Source: Niebla homalea
Taxonomy: Eukaryota > Ascomycota > Lecanoromycetes > Lecanorales > Ramalinaceae
Length of the DNA: 64,000 bases
Assembly: GCA_019925105.1 (NCBI GenBank)
Contig: JAHGAU010000017.1
Span: forward strand, 372,001-436,000
Direction of reading: 5' to 3'
Shown here: positions 22,901-34,972 of the stretch, one piece after another
How the letters are laid out: every line of letters starts with the position of its first letter
How positions within the stretch are numbered: position 1 is the first letter of the stretch
Notes under the pieces: model-generated
The model's database searches: none
What the model saw: only the letters and a program-made list of their open reading frames with translations
Told to the model about the DNA's origin: nothing
Program-made: the position numbers and the translations under genes

Positions 22901-24371
22901 TGGCAACGCCACAAAAGAGGGTTTTGATAATTGACTCGGCTGCTTGACCGCAAGGTTCATTTTGTGCCGTCCAACAGCATAGCCTTTGGGAGCCTCGACC
23001 TTCCCTATGCGCAGTCATTACCACCTGAGACAACATGATACCATTCATGTACCGCAGGTTATTCAGTGCGGGGCAGAGTTCCCAAACATGCATAACATGC
23101 CCGTTGGAAGTACCCCATGTTGCCGTAGAGGCTGCTGCCGACTAAGGTTGTCACCTTCAAAGACGATGTATTTTCCTCAAATGACGCAGAATCATGATTG
23201 TATCACATCGAATCTGCAATTTTCCACGATCGATCCCCGATGGAAATTGATGTGGCGGTGCAAACCCCTGTGTTAACGCGTGCTTCGCGTTCAACGCGTT
23301 GGCCACGCGGAAATAGCGAAACGAGGACCCCTCGGACCCTTGGTGCGGGAACAGATCTCCATCGAATCGTCCACTCAGCGGCCAGAGGCGATGCAGTCGT
23401 GCAGAAGCTCTTGGTCGCGAATCCTAAATATGACTAGGATCTATCCCGGATCTCTAGTGGGTCCCTGCTGCGATTACGCCTCCGGAACTACGGTATTCCA
23501 ATGCTTTAAACGAAATTTGCAACCAGTTCGAGGTTGGTATGAAGCGAGGGAACGTATCCATCATAGCCAACTAAAAGGCCCGTCGCCAATTCTTAACGGA
23601 AAGCCGAAACGCCATCAACATCTCTGCAAAGCTGAGGATTGAAGACGCAAAACGCCCAAGCGGATAAGACACGGCAGAGAAGGCGGAGACGTGAACGCAC
23701 GATACCGAATCCATCCCGAAGCGTGGAATAAGGGCAGCTAGTCACCTCATTGTCCGCGCTCAAGCTCTGCCTGGCTCGGTGATCCAACATGAGTAGACGC
23801 TCACGATGACATAGCATTCATGTGTGAAAAAATCTACTGTCATATCCAGGAACATCCGACCAAAACCTATGAGACTTTTGGACCACCGCATATGGATCCC
23901 AGTTCCCACTTCGGCTCCCCACCCCTTGCCGCGTAGCAGCCAATTCGACTTCCTGAATGCACGACTCCGGCGTAAAGCCGTCGACTGTCGTGTGAGATTG
24001 TTCCGGAACAGATGTATTCATCGATGGCATTGCCGGTAGGACAGTGAAACTCACAGAAAATCTGTAAATTCTCCAACGCCGATATGTGATACATGCATGA
24101 ATAAATTTCTCCACCCTAGTTATGCTTCCTGCCTCCTGGCAAGCAAACCACAAACCTACATACCGCTTCAAGTGCCGCAGTCACGTGCTCGAAGGTGCTC
24201 CAAATCGGCTAATCTGTAGGGCAGAGCACCTCGCGAAAAACTTCCCTCGCCTGCGACTCAACTCAAAATGCAAGATTGGTGGGACGTCAGGTTGAAAAAG
24301 GTATTGAAGCTTTGTAAACATTGCAAACAATTTCGAATGGCCCAAGATGGATCATGGTAACTCCAGTGATC
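19936..24371. other. Long gene-free interval upstream of cyclin and Utp4
   Basis: 4.4 kb between the divergently transcribed cyclin (-) and Utp4 (+) genes. Frames on both strands (for example 21097-21618 and 23818-24171) lack family motifs and splice chains. Two ACGCGT hexamers, matching the yeast MCB site, lie 13 bp apart edge to edge at 23276-23281 and 23294-23299. A long regulatory region or untranslated leader for the cyclin would explain the size, but that is inference. Confidence 0.4.
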
Positions 24372-27329
24372 ATGGACGTTCACCGCTGTCGATTCATACC
24401 CTACCCATCTTCTTCCATCAACGCCCTCGCCTTCTCACATACATCGTCGACCAATGCGAAGTCCAAGCCGCCCCCCAGTCTCAGACTAGCGATTGGACGT
24501 GCCAACGGTGACATCGAGCTTTGGAACCCTCTCAAAGGATCATGGTACCAGGAGGCAATCCTCAGGGGAGGAAAAGACAGAAGCATAGAAGGTTTAGCAT
24601 GGACTCAAGATCCTGATGATATGGACCGGAGTGGCTATCAGATTCCAGGCAAGCTTCGACTATTCAGCATCGGGTATTCCCAGGTGGTCACCGAATGGGA
24701 CCTCACTGCCGGAAAACCACTGCGACATTCGTCCGGCAACGGTGGGGAAATATGGTGCATGGCGGTACAACCCAAAGATACAGCGCCTTCAAAATTGGAC
24801 TCGAAGAATGATGAAGAACAAGTTGCCATAATGGCCAAAGCACAAATACAGTGCTTGGCTGTAGGATGCGCTGATGGGAGTGTCGTCATCCTCTCAACTG
24901 ATGAGGAGGATCTCCGCTTCAATCGCATCCTCGCGAGACCCCCAAAGAAAGGCACTCGGGTGCTGAGCCTCGCCTTTCAAGATCGTCATAGAATAGTTGC
25001 TGGTCACGCGGACAGCACGATTCGCGTCTATGACATCCGTGGCCACAAACAGCTCCAGGGTATGACGCTAGGGACTGGGCTTCAGGGCGGACCAAAGGAA
25101 ATACTTGTCTGGTCGGTGAAATGCATGAAGGACGGGACTATTGTGTCAGGCGATTCGACTGGTACTGTCAGTATCTGGGATCGTAAGACCTACTCTTTGA
25201 ACCAGCGCATCAAGGGCCATGAAGCAGACATCCTGGACATTGCCTTGAGCGTGGATGGTCAATCGATCTTCAGTGGAAGCATTGATAGGAGGACCGTCTT
25301 GTATCAAAAGACAGCTTCATCGACCGCAAATAAGGGCGCTAGATGGGCACAAATATCTCACAATCGTTTCCACCGGAACGACGTAAAAACAATGGCTATT
25401 TTCGAATCCACCAGACTGAACATCATGGTTTCTGGCGGGCTCGACACTATTCCGGTTATAATTCCCGTACAGGAGTTTGCAAGGGAGCATCACCGAACAG
25501 TATTGGGACTCCCACACCAGTCATGTGTCGTAAGCGCCCCACTGAGGAGGCTTCTCCTTAGCTGGTGGGATCGTGAGCTGAGGCTTTGGACAATCGATGA
25601 CCGTCAAGAAACTCCTGATGACGAAGAGCAAAGTTTCGATGAAGGGGTTCCAAGGGGGAGGAAGTTGGTAACCAAGATTGCGCTCCAAGGAGACGAAACC
25701 ATCACGTCTGCAGATCTGACCACAAATGGAGACATGCTTGCAGTATCCACCATCACTGGAATGAAGTTATTTTGTTTACGAGTGAAGGGCGACATCATGA
25801 AGGTACAAAGTTTGCCTACATCCACCACATTTGCGGATTCAGGCGCAAAACAAGTCCAATTCTCGCCCGACGCGCGATGGCTTGTCTCTATCACACTCGA
25901 GAACAGAGTCCAGATCTTTAGGTTCGATGACAGACAAGGGACATTCCGGGCGAAGAAACCGCTTTCACTGAAATCGGTCGTCCTCAAACGGATCACACGG
26001 GATCAGTCTCGTACCAGTCATCTCCACAGCAGCCTAGGTAATTACAATAGATCCATCAATCGCATAGCTTTCTCTTCCGACAGCAAGATTCTTGCTGTGG
26101 GTGACCTTTCGGGATATATAGATACCTGGATTCTCAATGGCCATCGGGGTCTCACACAGGAAACCCTGGCAACAGACGACAACGACGACTCATCCTCTGA
26201 AGACTCGTCAGACTCTGACAAAGAATCTCGTTCCCAGCTTATTTACGGTCAAAATTGGATGCGCAACCCCTCGACAATTCTCATCCCAAAGCTTGAAACA
26301 GCTCCACTGGTCTTATCCTTCCGCCCTTCCGAATCAAATTCATCGCTCACTAACCACCCTAAAGCAAATGGCAACACCCATCCGCACCGCCCCCAGCATC
26401 TCTCTGACGGCGAAGACAGACTCCTCATCATTACAGCTGACAACAGAGTCCGCGAATTCCACACGCTATCCGGCAGTTTGACGCCCTGGTCCCGGCGCAA
26501 CCCTCACGCTTGCTTCCCTGTGGAGTATAGAAACCTCAAAGACAGAGCTAAGGGCGTCATCTGGGATATTCAAAACCAGCGGGAAAGGCTCTGGGTTTGG
26601 GGTGTCAGCTGGCTCTGGATGTTTGACCTTGTGCAAAACCTTCCGTCAGCTGAGGACTCATCAACCACTACAGCGTCCAAAGCGTTAAACAACAGTGATC
26701 ACCATTCTGAAGTACCCTTGGCAAATGACGATACAGCCTGGACCACCGCCAGAGACAACCAGAGCAGGCAAGGACGGAAACGTAAGCGACCGTCCCACGA
26801 TGGCCACCCCCGTGACAGCGACGACCAAAGGCCCCACCGCGACACTGGCGCCGGATCCCGCATCCCCGATCACGAGCTCAAGACTGGGATAAGCCACAAG
26901 ATCAAACAGGTCCGTGGCGCGGATGCCGATGCTGTGAGGACCATCAACCTCAACCATCGTCCTGATGAGATTTACTCCGACGACGAGGACGACGAGAAGG
27001 CAGCGGCGGCCAAGTTGGCCATGAAGCTGGCGAAGTTGCGGCGCGGGGAGCAGGGAGACATGGATGTAGATGATGGTGAAGACAAGGACGGAGGAGAAGA
27101 AGGGGAGAGACCGGCTACTACTACAACAGCACCGCCGCATTGGCACACCTTGAAGTACCGCCCGATCTTGGGGATCGTGCCCCTGGGAGGAGGAGGAGGA
27201 GGAGGAAGAGGTGAAGGGGATGGACGAGGAGGAGGAGGAGGAGGAGTGGAGGTCGCGCTGGTGGAGCGGCCGCTGTGGGATATGGATTTGCCTGCCAAGT
27301 ACCAGGGGAACCAGGAATGGGATCCTTGA
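24372..27329 (+). CDS. UTP4: Utp4/cirhin, WD40 protein of the small-subunit processome
   Basis: Intronless, 985 aa from MDVHRCRFIPYPSSSINALA. The frame is open 51 bp further upstream, but family members begin at this Met. The N-terminal part reads as WD40 blades: LRLAIGRANGDIELWNP, LFSIGYSQVVTEWDLTAGKP, IVAGHADSTIRVYDIRGHKQ and TIVSGDSTGTVSIWDRKT. A second set follows (ISFSSDSKILAVGDLSGYIDTW region). Two tandem beta-propellers are the family plan. The C-terminus has a basic stretch (GRKRKRPSHDG, likely nuclear/nucleolar signal), an acidic patch, and the conserved YRPILGIVPL and ALVERPLWDMDLPAKY blocks. These two blocks are separated by a Gly-rich insertion encoded by GGA repeats. In yeast Utp4 belongs to the t-UTP/UtpA complex that binds nascent pre-rRNA and starts 18S processing. 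Confidence 0.93.
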   Translation: MDVHRCRFIPYPSSSINALAFSHTSSTNAKSKPPPSLRLAIGRANGDIELWNPLKGSWYQEAILRGGKDRSIEGLAWTQDPDDMDRSGYQIPGKLRLFSIGYSQVVTEWDLTAGKPLRHSSGNGGEIWCMAVQPKDTAPSKLDSKNDEEQVAIMAKAQIQCLAVGCADGSVVILSTDEEDLRFNRILARPPKKGTRVLSLAFQDRHRIVAGHADSTIRVYDIRGHKQLQGMTLGTGLQGGPKEILVWSVKCMKDGTIVSGDSTGTVSIWDRKTYSLNQRIKGHEADILDIALSVDGQSIFSGSIDRRTVLYQKTASSTANKGARWAQISHNRFHRNDVKTMAIFESTRLNIMVSGGLDTIPVIIPVQEFAREHHRTVLGLPHQSCVVSAPLRRLLLSWWDRELRLWTIDDRQETPDDEEQSFDEGVPRGRKLVTKIALQGDETITSADLTTNGDMLAVSTITGMKLFCLRVKGDIMKVQSLPTSTTFADSGAKQVQFSPDARWLVSITLENRVQIFRFDDRQGTFRAKKPLSLKSVVLKRITRDQSRTSHLHSSLGNYNRSINRIAFSSDSKILAVGDLSGYIDTWILNGHRGLTQETLATDDNDDSSSEDSSDSDKESRSQLIYGQNWMRNPSTILIPKLETAPLVLSFRPSESNSSLTNHPKANGNTHPHRPQHLSDGEDRLLIITADNRVREFHTLSGSLTPWSRRNPHACFPVEYRNLKDRAKGVIWDIQNQRERLWVWGVSWLWMFDLVQNLPSAEDSSTTTASKALNNSDHHSEVPLANDDTAWTTARDNQSRQGRKRKRPSHDGHPRDSDDQRPHRDTGAGSRIPDHELKTGISHKIKQVRGADADAVRTINLNHRPDEIYSDDEDDEKAAAAKLAMKLAKLRRGEQGDMDVDDGEDKDGGEEGERPATTTTAPPHWHTLKYRPILGIVPLGGGGGGGRGEGDGRGGGGGGVEVALVERPLWDMDLPAKYQGNQEWDP

Positions 27330-27755
27330 TCATGTCCGTCTTCTGTTGGATATCTATTACTCAGTATATTAATATCGAGAATACCCCAGATCAATAGGTG
27401 TCTCAATCGCCCCGTGTATGCAAACCCATACACAAGGAGTCTTGTACCATGTGAAACATCCTATCTACGCTCATCATAGACCCATAAGGGGGGGAGGGGG
27501 AAAGGGAGGTGCGTATCTCTATCAAAATTAAACTGGCTCCTCATACAAGAGATTCCTACACAGGCGCTCCCCCCCATAGGCAAGCCACTGGAGAGTCTGG
27601 AACCCTGCCCCAGTCAAGTGCTCATCACGACCTCCTCCTCCCCCTCCTAATTCTCTCCAACACTTGGCATGGAGGAACTGAGAGCACCCTGTCTTCATCT
27701 GCATCCCAAGCTCATTGATCTCGTCACGAAATTTATCCCCCTCTGCGGCAACATC
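27330..27755. other. Convergent 3' spacer Utp4/DnaJ
   Basis: Tail-to-tail spacer between Utp4 (+) and the DnaJ gene (-). It has a short G-run at about 27489. No gene. Confidence 0.5.
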
Positions 27756-29483
27756 CTAGCCGGCAGTCTTCTCCTTATCACCATGCCCATGCCCATGCCC
27801 ATGATGCAGATGCGACGCGAACTTGCCACCCCCACCAGCATGGCTCGATGCCGCGGGCGTGGCACCGGCGTCCTGGTCTGGTGGCGTCGTGGTGTCGTCT
27901 TTCTTCTTGTCCTTGTCCTTGTCCTTGTCCTTGTTCTTGCTCTTGTCCTTCTTCAGCTGGGCCTCGGCCATGAGCTGCTCAAAGGCCATGTAGTCGCCTT
28001 CTTCGTCGGGATCGCGTTGAGCCTAGCACGAGCGTTAGCCATGAGAAATGGATAGTTTTGGTGTTTGGAGGGGGAAGGGGGGGGGAGGCAAAGAAGGAAT
28101 TAGGGCACATACGTTCTTGAAGATGGTCCCACAATGCACCAACGCGTGCGCCCTCTCGACCCGCTTCTCGAGCTTGACGTTCTTGTCGTTGAGGACCTTG
28201 TCGCAGACATCCCTCAGGACGGATTGGATCTCGAATCTGCTCCCCTTCCACGCCGCTGCCAGTATCTTGCCCGTCGCTCTCCGTTCCATCTCGGCTTTTC
28301 GCTCGTCCGTCCAGTCGTCCCCGCCCGCCTCTTCCGCCTTGGCCATTTCCTCCATGGTGAGCTGGGCGTCTATCGCGGTCGAGATGGTCGACCATGTATC
28401 CTTGGCCAGCGTTCCCTTATCCTTCAGTCTCGAGAAGAAGCCACTGATCCCCAGGAACTTCTGCGACTTGAGGAACGACGTAGCCTTGGAGATATAAGTC
28501 AACCCGACCGCATGCAAGATCTCCAACCCAAAACTCTCCATCTTCAGCATCTCCACCTCCAGCCGGGTCTTCTCCTGGAAGGCCCGCGTCACATCATCCC
28601 CTTTATCCGTCTCCGTCCAGATGCTGATCCGATCCAGCAACTTCTTGGCCAACGTATCGACGCGCTCATCCCGGATCCGCCGGCGCTCGGCTTCGTAGGC
28701 TGCGAGCTCTTCCCGCTGTTCCTTTGTGAGACCACCCTTCTTCTTCTCTTTGCGGCGGAGATCTTTCTCGGCGTCGGTGAGGCCGGCGGCGTCCATGCGG
28801 GCGTCTTCTTCAGATTTCTCCATTATGGCTTGTTGACCCATGCGGGGGCGGGGGTGGGACGGTGTGGATGTGCCGGATGTCGAGCGTGAGGGGGAAGCGG
28901 CGGGACGGACTGGGAGGGATGTGGATGGTTGCGGTGTTTTAGTGTCTGTCGTGGGTGGTGTCTGGGAGGAAGGGTCCTGTGCTGTTTCTGATAGATAGGG
29001 CGGTGGGGGGGCGTCCGGTGTGGGTGCGGTGTGAGCTGCCGCCTCCTTCTCTTTGCTCTCTAGATTCTCGATCTTCTCGTCTGCCTTTTGGGCTTCCTCC
29101 TCTTCAGCCATTTGTTTGGCGGTGATATCCATCGTCTTGGTGAGATCCTTCAGCAGGCTTAGCTCGCCGATCAGGTCTACAAAGGCCTCGCCTCCGAAAA
29201 TCATGCCGAAGAATTCTGACGGGTCCTCGAAACCTTGATCCGGCTGGGCTTTATCTTTGCCGAACTTGTCATATCTGGCTCGGAGCTCCTTGTTGCTGAG
29301 GACCTGGTAGGCTTCCCCCACTGCTTGAAAGCGGGCGTGTGCGGTATCATCGCCGGGGTTTTTGTCGGGGTGTGTCGTGATGGCGAGCTTCCGATAAGCC
29401 TTCTTTATCTCGAGCTCGGAGGCTGAAGTTTTGACACCCAACGTATCGTAGTACGCCGTGTCCACCACCATAATGGTGGGCAA
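27756..29483 (-). CDS. DnaJ co-chaperone with DnaJ-X domain (Caj1/Djp1-like)
   Basis: Model: complement(27756..28022, 28113..29483), 545 aa. The 90-bp intron (GTATGT..CTAG) sits phase 0 after TIFKN. The more likely start is the second Met ([13 protein letters not shown], 29471). The J domain is at about residues 6-75 with the Hsp70-activating HPD in [10 protein letters not shown], followed by [20 protein letters not shown] (short G/F-like linker). A Ser/Thr/Pro-rich linker follows, then the DnaJ-X domain (about 240-480; [40 protein letters not shown]). The C-terminus is a Lys/Asp run ([10 protein letters not shown]) and a HGHGHGHG tract from CATGCC repeats. In yeast Djp1 aids peroxisomal and mitochondrial protein import and Caj1 is membrane associated; which one this matches is not decided. 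Confidence 0.9.
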
Positions 29484-30053
29484 CTGAAGGATCGGTTATC
29501 AATCGTAATGCCAGCAAAGACGAAGCGATAGACGACTGTGACCGGATTTAACGTTATGTTCACGGAAGATTGGTCGTGTACGCCGACTTGTGTCTGGAAG
29601 ATTCTGTAAAACAGGTTTACGGCTCAATAGTATTTTGCTGCCTTCAAGAAATCCACAATTTCGTACCACAAGACGTAATCAACCGCTCGTTGATGCTCAG
29701 GCAGAAGGCTGCCCTGACGTTAGGACTAATTAGTTCTAAGCTGGGAATGACGCCACAGTCGCTAGCACCGCCACACATCGCCAAATTTCGGTCATTCTGA
29801 ATCAGTTGGATCAGTAAAAGAAATGAAGAGTCGAGATCTGATGGCTAGCATCTGAGGAATGCTTCCAGGCTGTCCATTTACACCGATATTCCGACAAGTT
29901 TGGAAAAATTGCATGGATGTGCTATTGAAAAGGGTCTAATCATCGACGAGAACCAGGAACAACAAAAGAAAAAGCAACAAGCCTCAAGACGTTCATCGTT
30001 ACATAGCATAATGTGAGACCGCTTCAGCAAACATAGCAGGCATTCATGCCGTT
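29484..30053. other. Intergenic, promoter of the DnaJ gene
   Basis: Between the DnaJ start (-) and the 3' end of the Kelch gene (-). No gene or clear motif. Confidence 0.45.
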
Positions 30054-32231
30054 CTATTTTAATTCCTGCGCCCTACCCTCTGACAACTCCGGCCTCTCTC
30101 CCGGCAACTCATGCATCTCCCACCAACCAGGTAACTCGCTCATTGCTGTCCCAGGCTGCAACACTTCCAGAGCATTGTTCTTCCCATACAGCTCTTTTGG
30201 AGGATCAATCCTATTATCTGCCAGCTCAGCCTTCTGGTAGCCGTCTCCCAGATCAGTAGGCTGTGCAGCAGCAGCGCGTTGACGCCGCCGTCGCCGCAAG
30301 AGGTAGAGCACCAGTAACGCAATGAGCGTGAGGGCAGCTACACCACCAACGATACCACCGGCAAGCGTGCTCTTTCTGATTCCGGGAGAATTGGGGGCGG
30401 GAGTGGAAGAGGAGCCTGAATTGGCGTTTGCGGTGTTGTTTGCTGCGGCTTTGGTGAACCAGGTTTCGACTATATCGTTGCTCCAAGACTCTGGGTATCT
30501 TCCATTTTGCTGATAGTAGGCCTTGACTGGACTAATCAGGTCACGAATCAGCTATGCATTGCTTGAGCCGCGACGGTCGTTCAAGATATGGACTTGGACA
30601 CGAGATGATCAAATTTCTCATCCATTCGTGTGTTCCTTGGACTACACATAAGAGGGAAGGCTTACTCAGGGCTGACATAGGCCTTAGCGTTCGGGTCATA
30701 GTTGTCTTTCCATTCCATGGCGGACATGTCGAATATGCCCAAGCCCTGATCCCACGGATCTGGAGTAAGGTTCTGAGCCGGACCTACTTGGCCACCCACT
30801 GACACCATCTGCCTGTTGCCAATGATATTGCAGGTGTGACGATTGCGTCCAAAAGTAGGAGTATACCCCGATTTCTGCCAATTGAAGGCGGGCAGAGAGA
30901 GCACAAAGACAGCGTCATTTTCAATTGTATGCTGAGGATTACCACCCAGCCCACCGTACAAGAAAATCTAGGAACCGTCATGTAAGCAGCTTTAGTGAAG
31001 TTATCACTCCCATTGATCCATACCTCGTATGTATTGTTATCTGATTGAGCCCCTACTACGCATGGATCAGTGATGGGGGCAGGAGCTGTCCCGCTGGTCT
31101 GCTGAGACGACCACTGTTGTGAGGATGGATCAAACATAAAGATCGAGTCCTAAGCCAAATTGCGGGGTCAATATGGCTTTCTGAGTTGATGGCTCCCAAG
31201 GCATGGAGGCAAGGATAGCAAAGACCTTCGAGATCGACTTACCAACAAGGGCAACGATGCGCTGGAGCTTCCGCCTACGAGACCAGCAAGAACTAATAAG
31301 AGACCAGCCGGGCCGAACGTAGGGACGAAGTGGCCTGCACCATCCATGGCGATTCCATCGAAGCTATAAGCCGTTGTAGAGACATTGAACCATTCCCTGG
31401 ACGTGAAGTTGTAGATGACCATACCAGGGGTATCAATCGAACCTTGTGGAAGCCCCGTTGCCGTCATCTGGAGGCCACCCAACGCAAACCCCAAGCCGCC
31501 ACCAGACGCGTAAATCTCAGCTTGGACACGGGCAAGAGTCGTGAAGTTCGAGGAAGCTGGTTGTTCAACTTGTGACCATTCGCCGGAGCTTTCAATCGGC
31601 TTGAACTGCCATAGTTGATTGGGGGGCACGGCTCCGAAACCGATAGCATAGGAGAGTCCACCATCATAAGCGTAAAAGGACGAGTCGCCTGAGTCTTTCC
31701 ACAAAGCCTGGCTTACCAGGGTAGGAGCCTCGGAATCTGTGGCCTTCAGAGCCACTGTTTTGTTGGTCCAAGAAGAACGTAAGTCTATAGAGTAGGTAAA
31801 GTTATCTATATGGGGAAGTTTAGCCAGGATCAACGTTAGCTGGGGCGTAAAGGTCCAACTTGCTCGGAAGTGTAGTCAAATTGCCCACAACGTTTCTCGG
31901 ATCAGTGGGACCTGAATCAATGCCAGGCCCTGAGCCGTTCCACGTCGTGATCTCGCCTCCATGAATCCAAAGATACTCGCCCACGACAATCGCTGTGACG
32001 TTGAAAGAATCAGTACCCAACTGTGTTGCACGCAAGGAACGATACGATCTGCATACAGCTGTGGAACGCTCGATGATGGAAGAGTAAAGATTCAGACTCT
32101 GTGTTCGGTGACTTATATGGAACGGACTGGCGTTTGAGCTGCCTCTGTGTCTGCCAACAATCAACCGAGGCGACAAAGTCTGTCAGTAGTACTATAAAAG
32201 TAAAGGAGGCCAGCGGACGCAATGAAAGCAT
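30054..32231 (-). CDS. Kelch-repeat single-pass membrane protein
   Basis: Model: complement(30054..30531, 30666..30967, 31024..31149, 31243..31839, 31892..32048, 32113..32231), 592 aa. All six exon phases close. Two 5' junctions are weaker (donor GTCACC at 32111; 52-bp intron 31840-31891). A signal peptide (LASFTFIVLLTDFVASVDC) leads into Kelch-type blades: VVGEYLWIHGGEITTWNG, AYDGGLSYAIGF, IFLYGGLGGNPQHTIEND and NRQMVSVGGQVG. There are several NxT/NxS sites. After a Ser/Asn-rich stalk comes one membrane helix (LAGGIVGGVAALTLIALLVL) and a basic stop (YLLRRRRRQR), so the propeller is outside the cell or in the lumen. The cytosolic tail ends near GWWEMHELPGERPELSEG, a short motif seen in related fungal proteins. 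Function unknown. A decayed copy lies 1.3 kb upstream. Confidence 0.8.
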
Positions 32232-33479
32232 CTTTGTTCTTAGGCAATCTGGAGAGGCTGTCATGAATCTATAGCTGTCTAGTGAAAGGAGCAACGCAGG
32301 AAGAGCAGGGTGGGCGCTTTGCAAGGGTCAAGTTGAGGAAATCATCATATGCAGCATTGCGGCGCCTTGGGAGTACGAGGCGTTGACATACTCAAAAGTC
32401 TTGACGGACGGAGTCGTATTGGTACTTTAAAATTGTCTCAATCCACATGTGTGATTCAGCGATCCTACCCTGAAGAGCCTCACCTGCATTCCACCTGAAT
32501 GCTGTCGTACTATCATTTGACAAGAAACGAAGGAAACATCAATCCGAAATCTTGATATTATCGCGCTATGGAAGGCCATTTGCATTGAGACACGTTGATT
32601 GGAGGAGTGAACGAGTGGCTTCTGCATGCTGATCTTCTCCTGGAGGGGTAGCCTGATGCGCAGTGAATGCAATACCTTATGGTGTGCAGAATTTCCCCTC
32701 ACACGAGAGCCGTGCAGTGTCGGTGGAACATGATTCGCCAAAAAGCCCCCCCTGAGGTGGGATGGTGGGGGGAGAAGAGAGAGATGGCGGACATTGGCGT
32801 TGCATTTGAAACAATGGTCACAGCAATAGAGCCAGTGAGACCATCACCGTTCAAGAGCCCTCGCATACACTTTCGGTAAGAGGCTGCAATGGAGGGTCAT
32901 ACGGATATTGCGACGTCCAGATATGCAGTCCCGTAGCATGGGAGGCTCTTGCGAGGTTGGTGACGAATTCCACTTTCGACTACCGAGATGTAGGAAATTT
33001 TACTCCAGTAATGTCAAGGAAAAGGCCGATATGGTAGGGGTGGAGCCTGGACTGCAACTATACCATGAGGCCTCGCCCATGATCACTAGTACTGCGAGCC
33101 ATGATGAGATCTGCACTCCTCATACTGCCTGTACGTAACAAATACGGTCTCCGGGACCATTCATGATGATATGATATCAACACGAGGAGCTTCAAAACTT
33201 CCAAGAAATCCCATGGAGATAATCGGCGAACTGAGGGTCTCAAGACTTTATATTGGACCAAATCCTGGAGCAATTTGGGCTCTATTCCGTTATTAGCCCG
33301 AACATCTTCCTGATTCGCTCGATCCGTGCTACGTATGTAGGTGGCTTGTGCTATTTGGTGTTTTGGTTGACCTATCTCAAGCCTCGCTCAGAGGGTCTTT
33401 TCGGATTATGGTCTAGCTCGGATTTCAGGCAACTGCGAGGCTACGGGTCAAAGGGTTGCTTGCCAGCAGGAGCAGCGGC
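32232..33479. other. Spacer between Kelch gene and its decayed copy
   Basis: No gene supported. It probably holds the promoter of the intact Kelch gene and eroded 3' sequence of the old duplicate. Confidence 0.35.
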
Positions 33480-33920
33480 ACCAGAGCCCTTTTCATCTGT
33501 AGCCCGAGCTACCACGGTGGACGAAACGTTTCGGGGTGTTGTTTACTTTGACATTAGTGAACCACGCCTCGATCTGGTCAATGCTCCTGGCTGAGGGGTA
33601 TCTCCTTTTATTTGCTGATAGTAAAGTCCTCAGGACGTTTATTTCGAAATCAAAGGTCAGTGTTGTCATGATCAAAAGTGCTGCACTCAACCTGTATGCT
33701 TTCCAGGGGTTAGAATCTTGTATGCCTTTGCCCTTATCGAGTGTCCCTTGAAGGGAAGAAGGCGAGGAAGAGGGGAGGAACGCTTACTCGGGGCTAATGT
33801 AAGCTTCCGCAGTCGGGTTATACAGAATTTCTCCATCCTATAGCCGTCAGTTCAAATATGCCCAAGCCTTATGGCCAAGGAATCGCAGTGACTGTGCCTG
33901 TCAATATTAAAGCAAAGGGG
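33480..33920 (-). pseudogene. Decayed 3' part of a second Kelch gene
   Basis: The minus strand matches the last two exons of the intact gene. The piece at 33787-33900 reads NPTAEAYISPE before a preserved GTAAGC donor (intact: DPNAKAYVSPE with donor GTAAGC) and carries the GLGIF-like segment. The piece at about 33510-33625 reads YYQQ then, after a frame change, RYPSARSIDQIEAWFTNVK (intact: YYQQNGRYPESWSNDIVETWF). Frameshifts and the missing propeller exons show it is dead. Same strand and order as 30054-32231, so a tandem duplication. Confidence 0.75.
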
Positions 33921-34972
33921 ACGGAGGAGGCTGAGGCCATGATGATTTGCGGCGTCTATGGGGGATAAGGTGTACAACGATCATCTAGTGGCTGTGAGGG
34001 TGAGGCGAGGTCACGAATAGCACAGCCAACGGTAAAGGAGGTGAGTAACAACCGTTGGAGAGAAGGGCGGTGTCGACACTATCACTTCCCGTGAGAGGAT
34101 GGTGTGGATGTTGAGCGGGAAAAAGCCGAGCCATGCTTGAGGAGGAGGAAGAGGCCGAGGAGAAGGTGATCCAGGAGAGGTATCGTCAGATGAACGGAGT
34201 AAGGGTTCATAGTTGTGTGTGCGGAAACGTGTGTGCATTCAAACATCGTACAAAGCAGGACCGTTTGAAACTCAATGAGATGCTGAAGACGAGGCCGAGA
34301 GAGAGGAGACTTGCAGGAGCAGGGGGCCGTCATTTTTGGAGGGATTTTGGAAGTCAACTCGCAGTCAATCTTACAAGGGTCTCCTCAGCCCGTTCGGAAG
34401 TCTGGGAGCTGCGGACCCCTATTGACGAGCAGGATCCGCCACTATGTGGGTTAACGAATGCGGAAAGAGTGGGTTGGCAAGACTTAAACCGAGCCGAGGA
34501 CAGAGTGAGATCACGCGTGGTATGTTACAACACATCGCGTTGAGTTCCCACTTAGACAAAAACGTTTTTTGCTGGGGGATTGACAGGTAGTGAGTTTGAC
34601 GTGGAAGCTCTTTGTCCAAGGCCTCATCACTTTGGGTCTTGCGATGATCTTTCGATCAACGACATGGTCACAAAGTAACACGGAGGCTGAAGCACGGTCG
34701 GGCTCGAGTTCAAACACAGTCTTGTCTTGATGAGATTGAATTTGGTGCTTCAAGGCAAATAAGTCAGGTGACATGCATTCCCATGCTGATTACAGAAGCG
34801 TCAAACCCAAGCGGTGCACGATATTATCCAGCCTATTGTCAAGCTCAGAAGGTAATTGCGAAATCTCACCACACCTCCTGCCTGCTTCCAGAGCGCCAGC
34901 CTTTACCAAAGTGTTTGCATCCCAACAGCACGGGCAAAAATTGCCAAAGTGTCGTACATTCAGATCGCGACG
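33921..34972. other. Intergenic, no supported gene
   Basis: Short frames only, including a Pro-rich minus frame at 34011-34238. It may contain more of the eroded Kelch copy, but I could not align it. Confidence 0.35.

Noticed and set aside
26685..27433. Minus-strand frames of 153 codons
   Set aside because: Antisense of Utp4 and its Gly-repeat tail; low complexity.
28134..28889. 251-codon plus-strand frame
   Set aside because: Antisense shadow of the DnaJ-X gene; no family motif.
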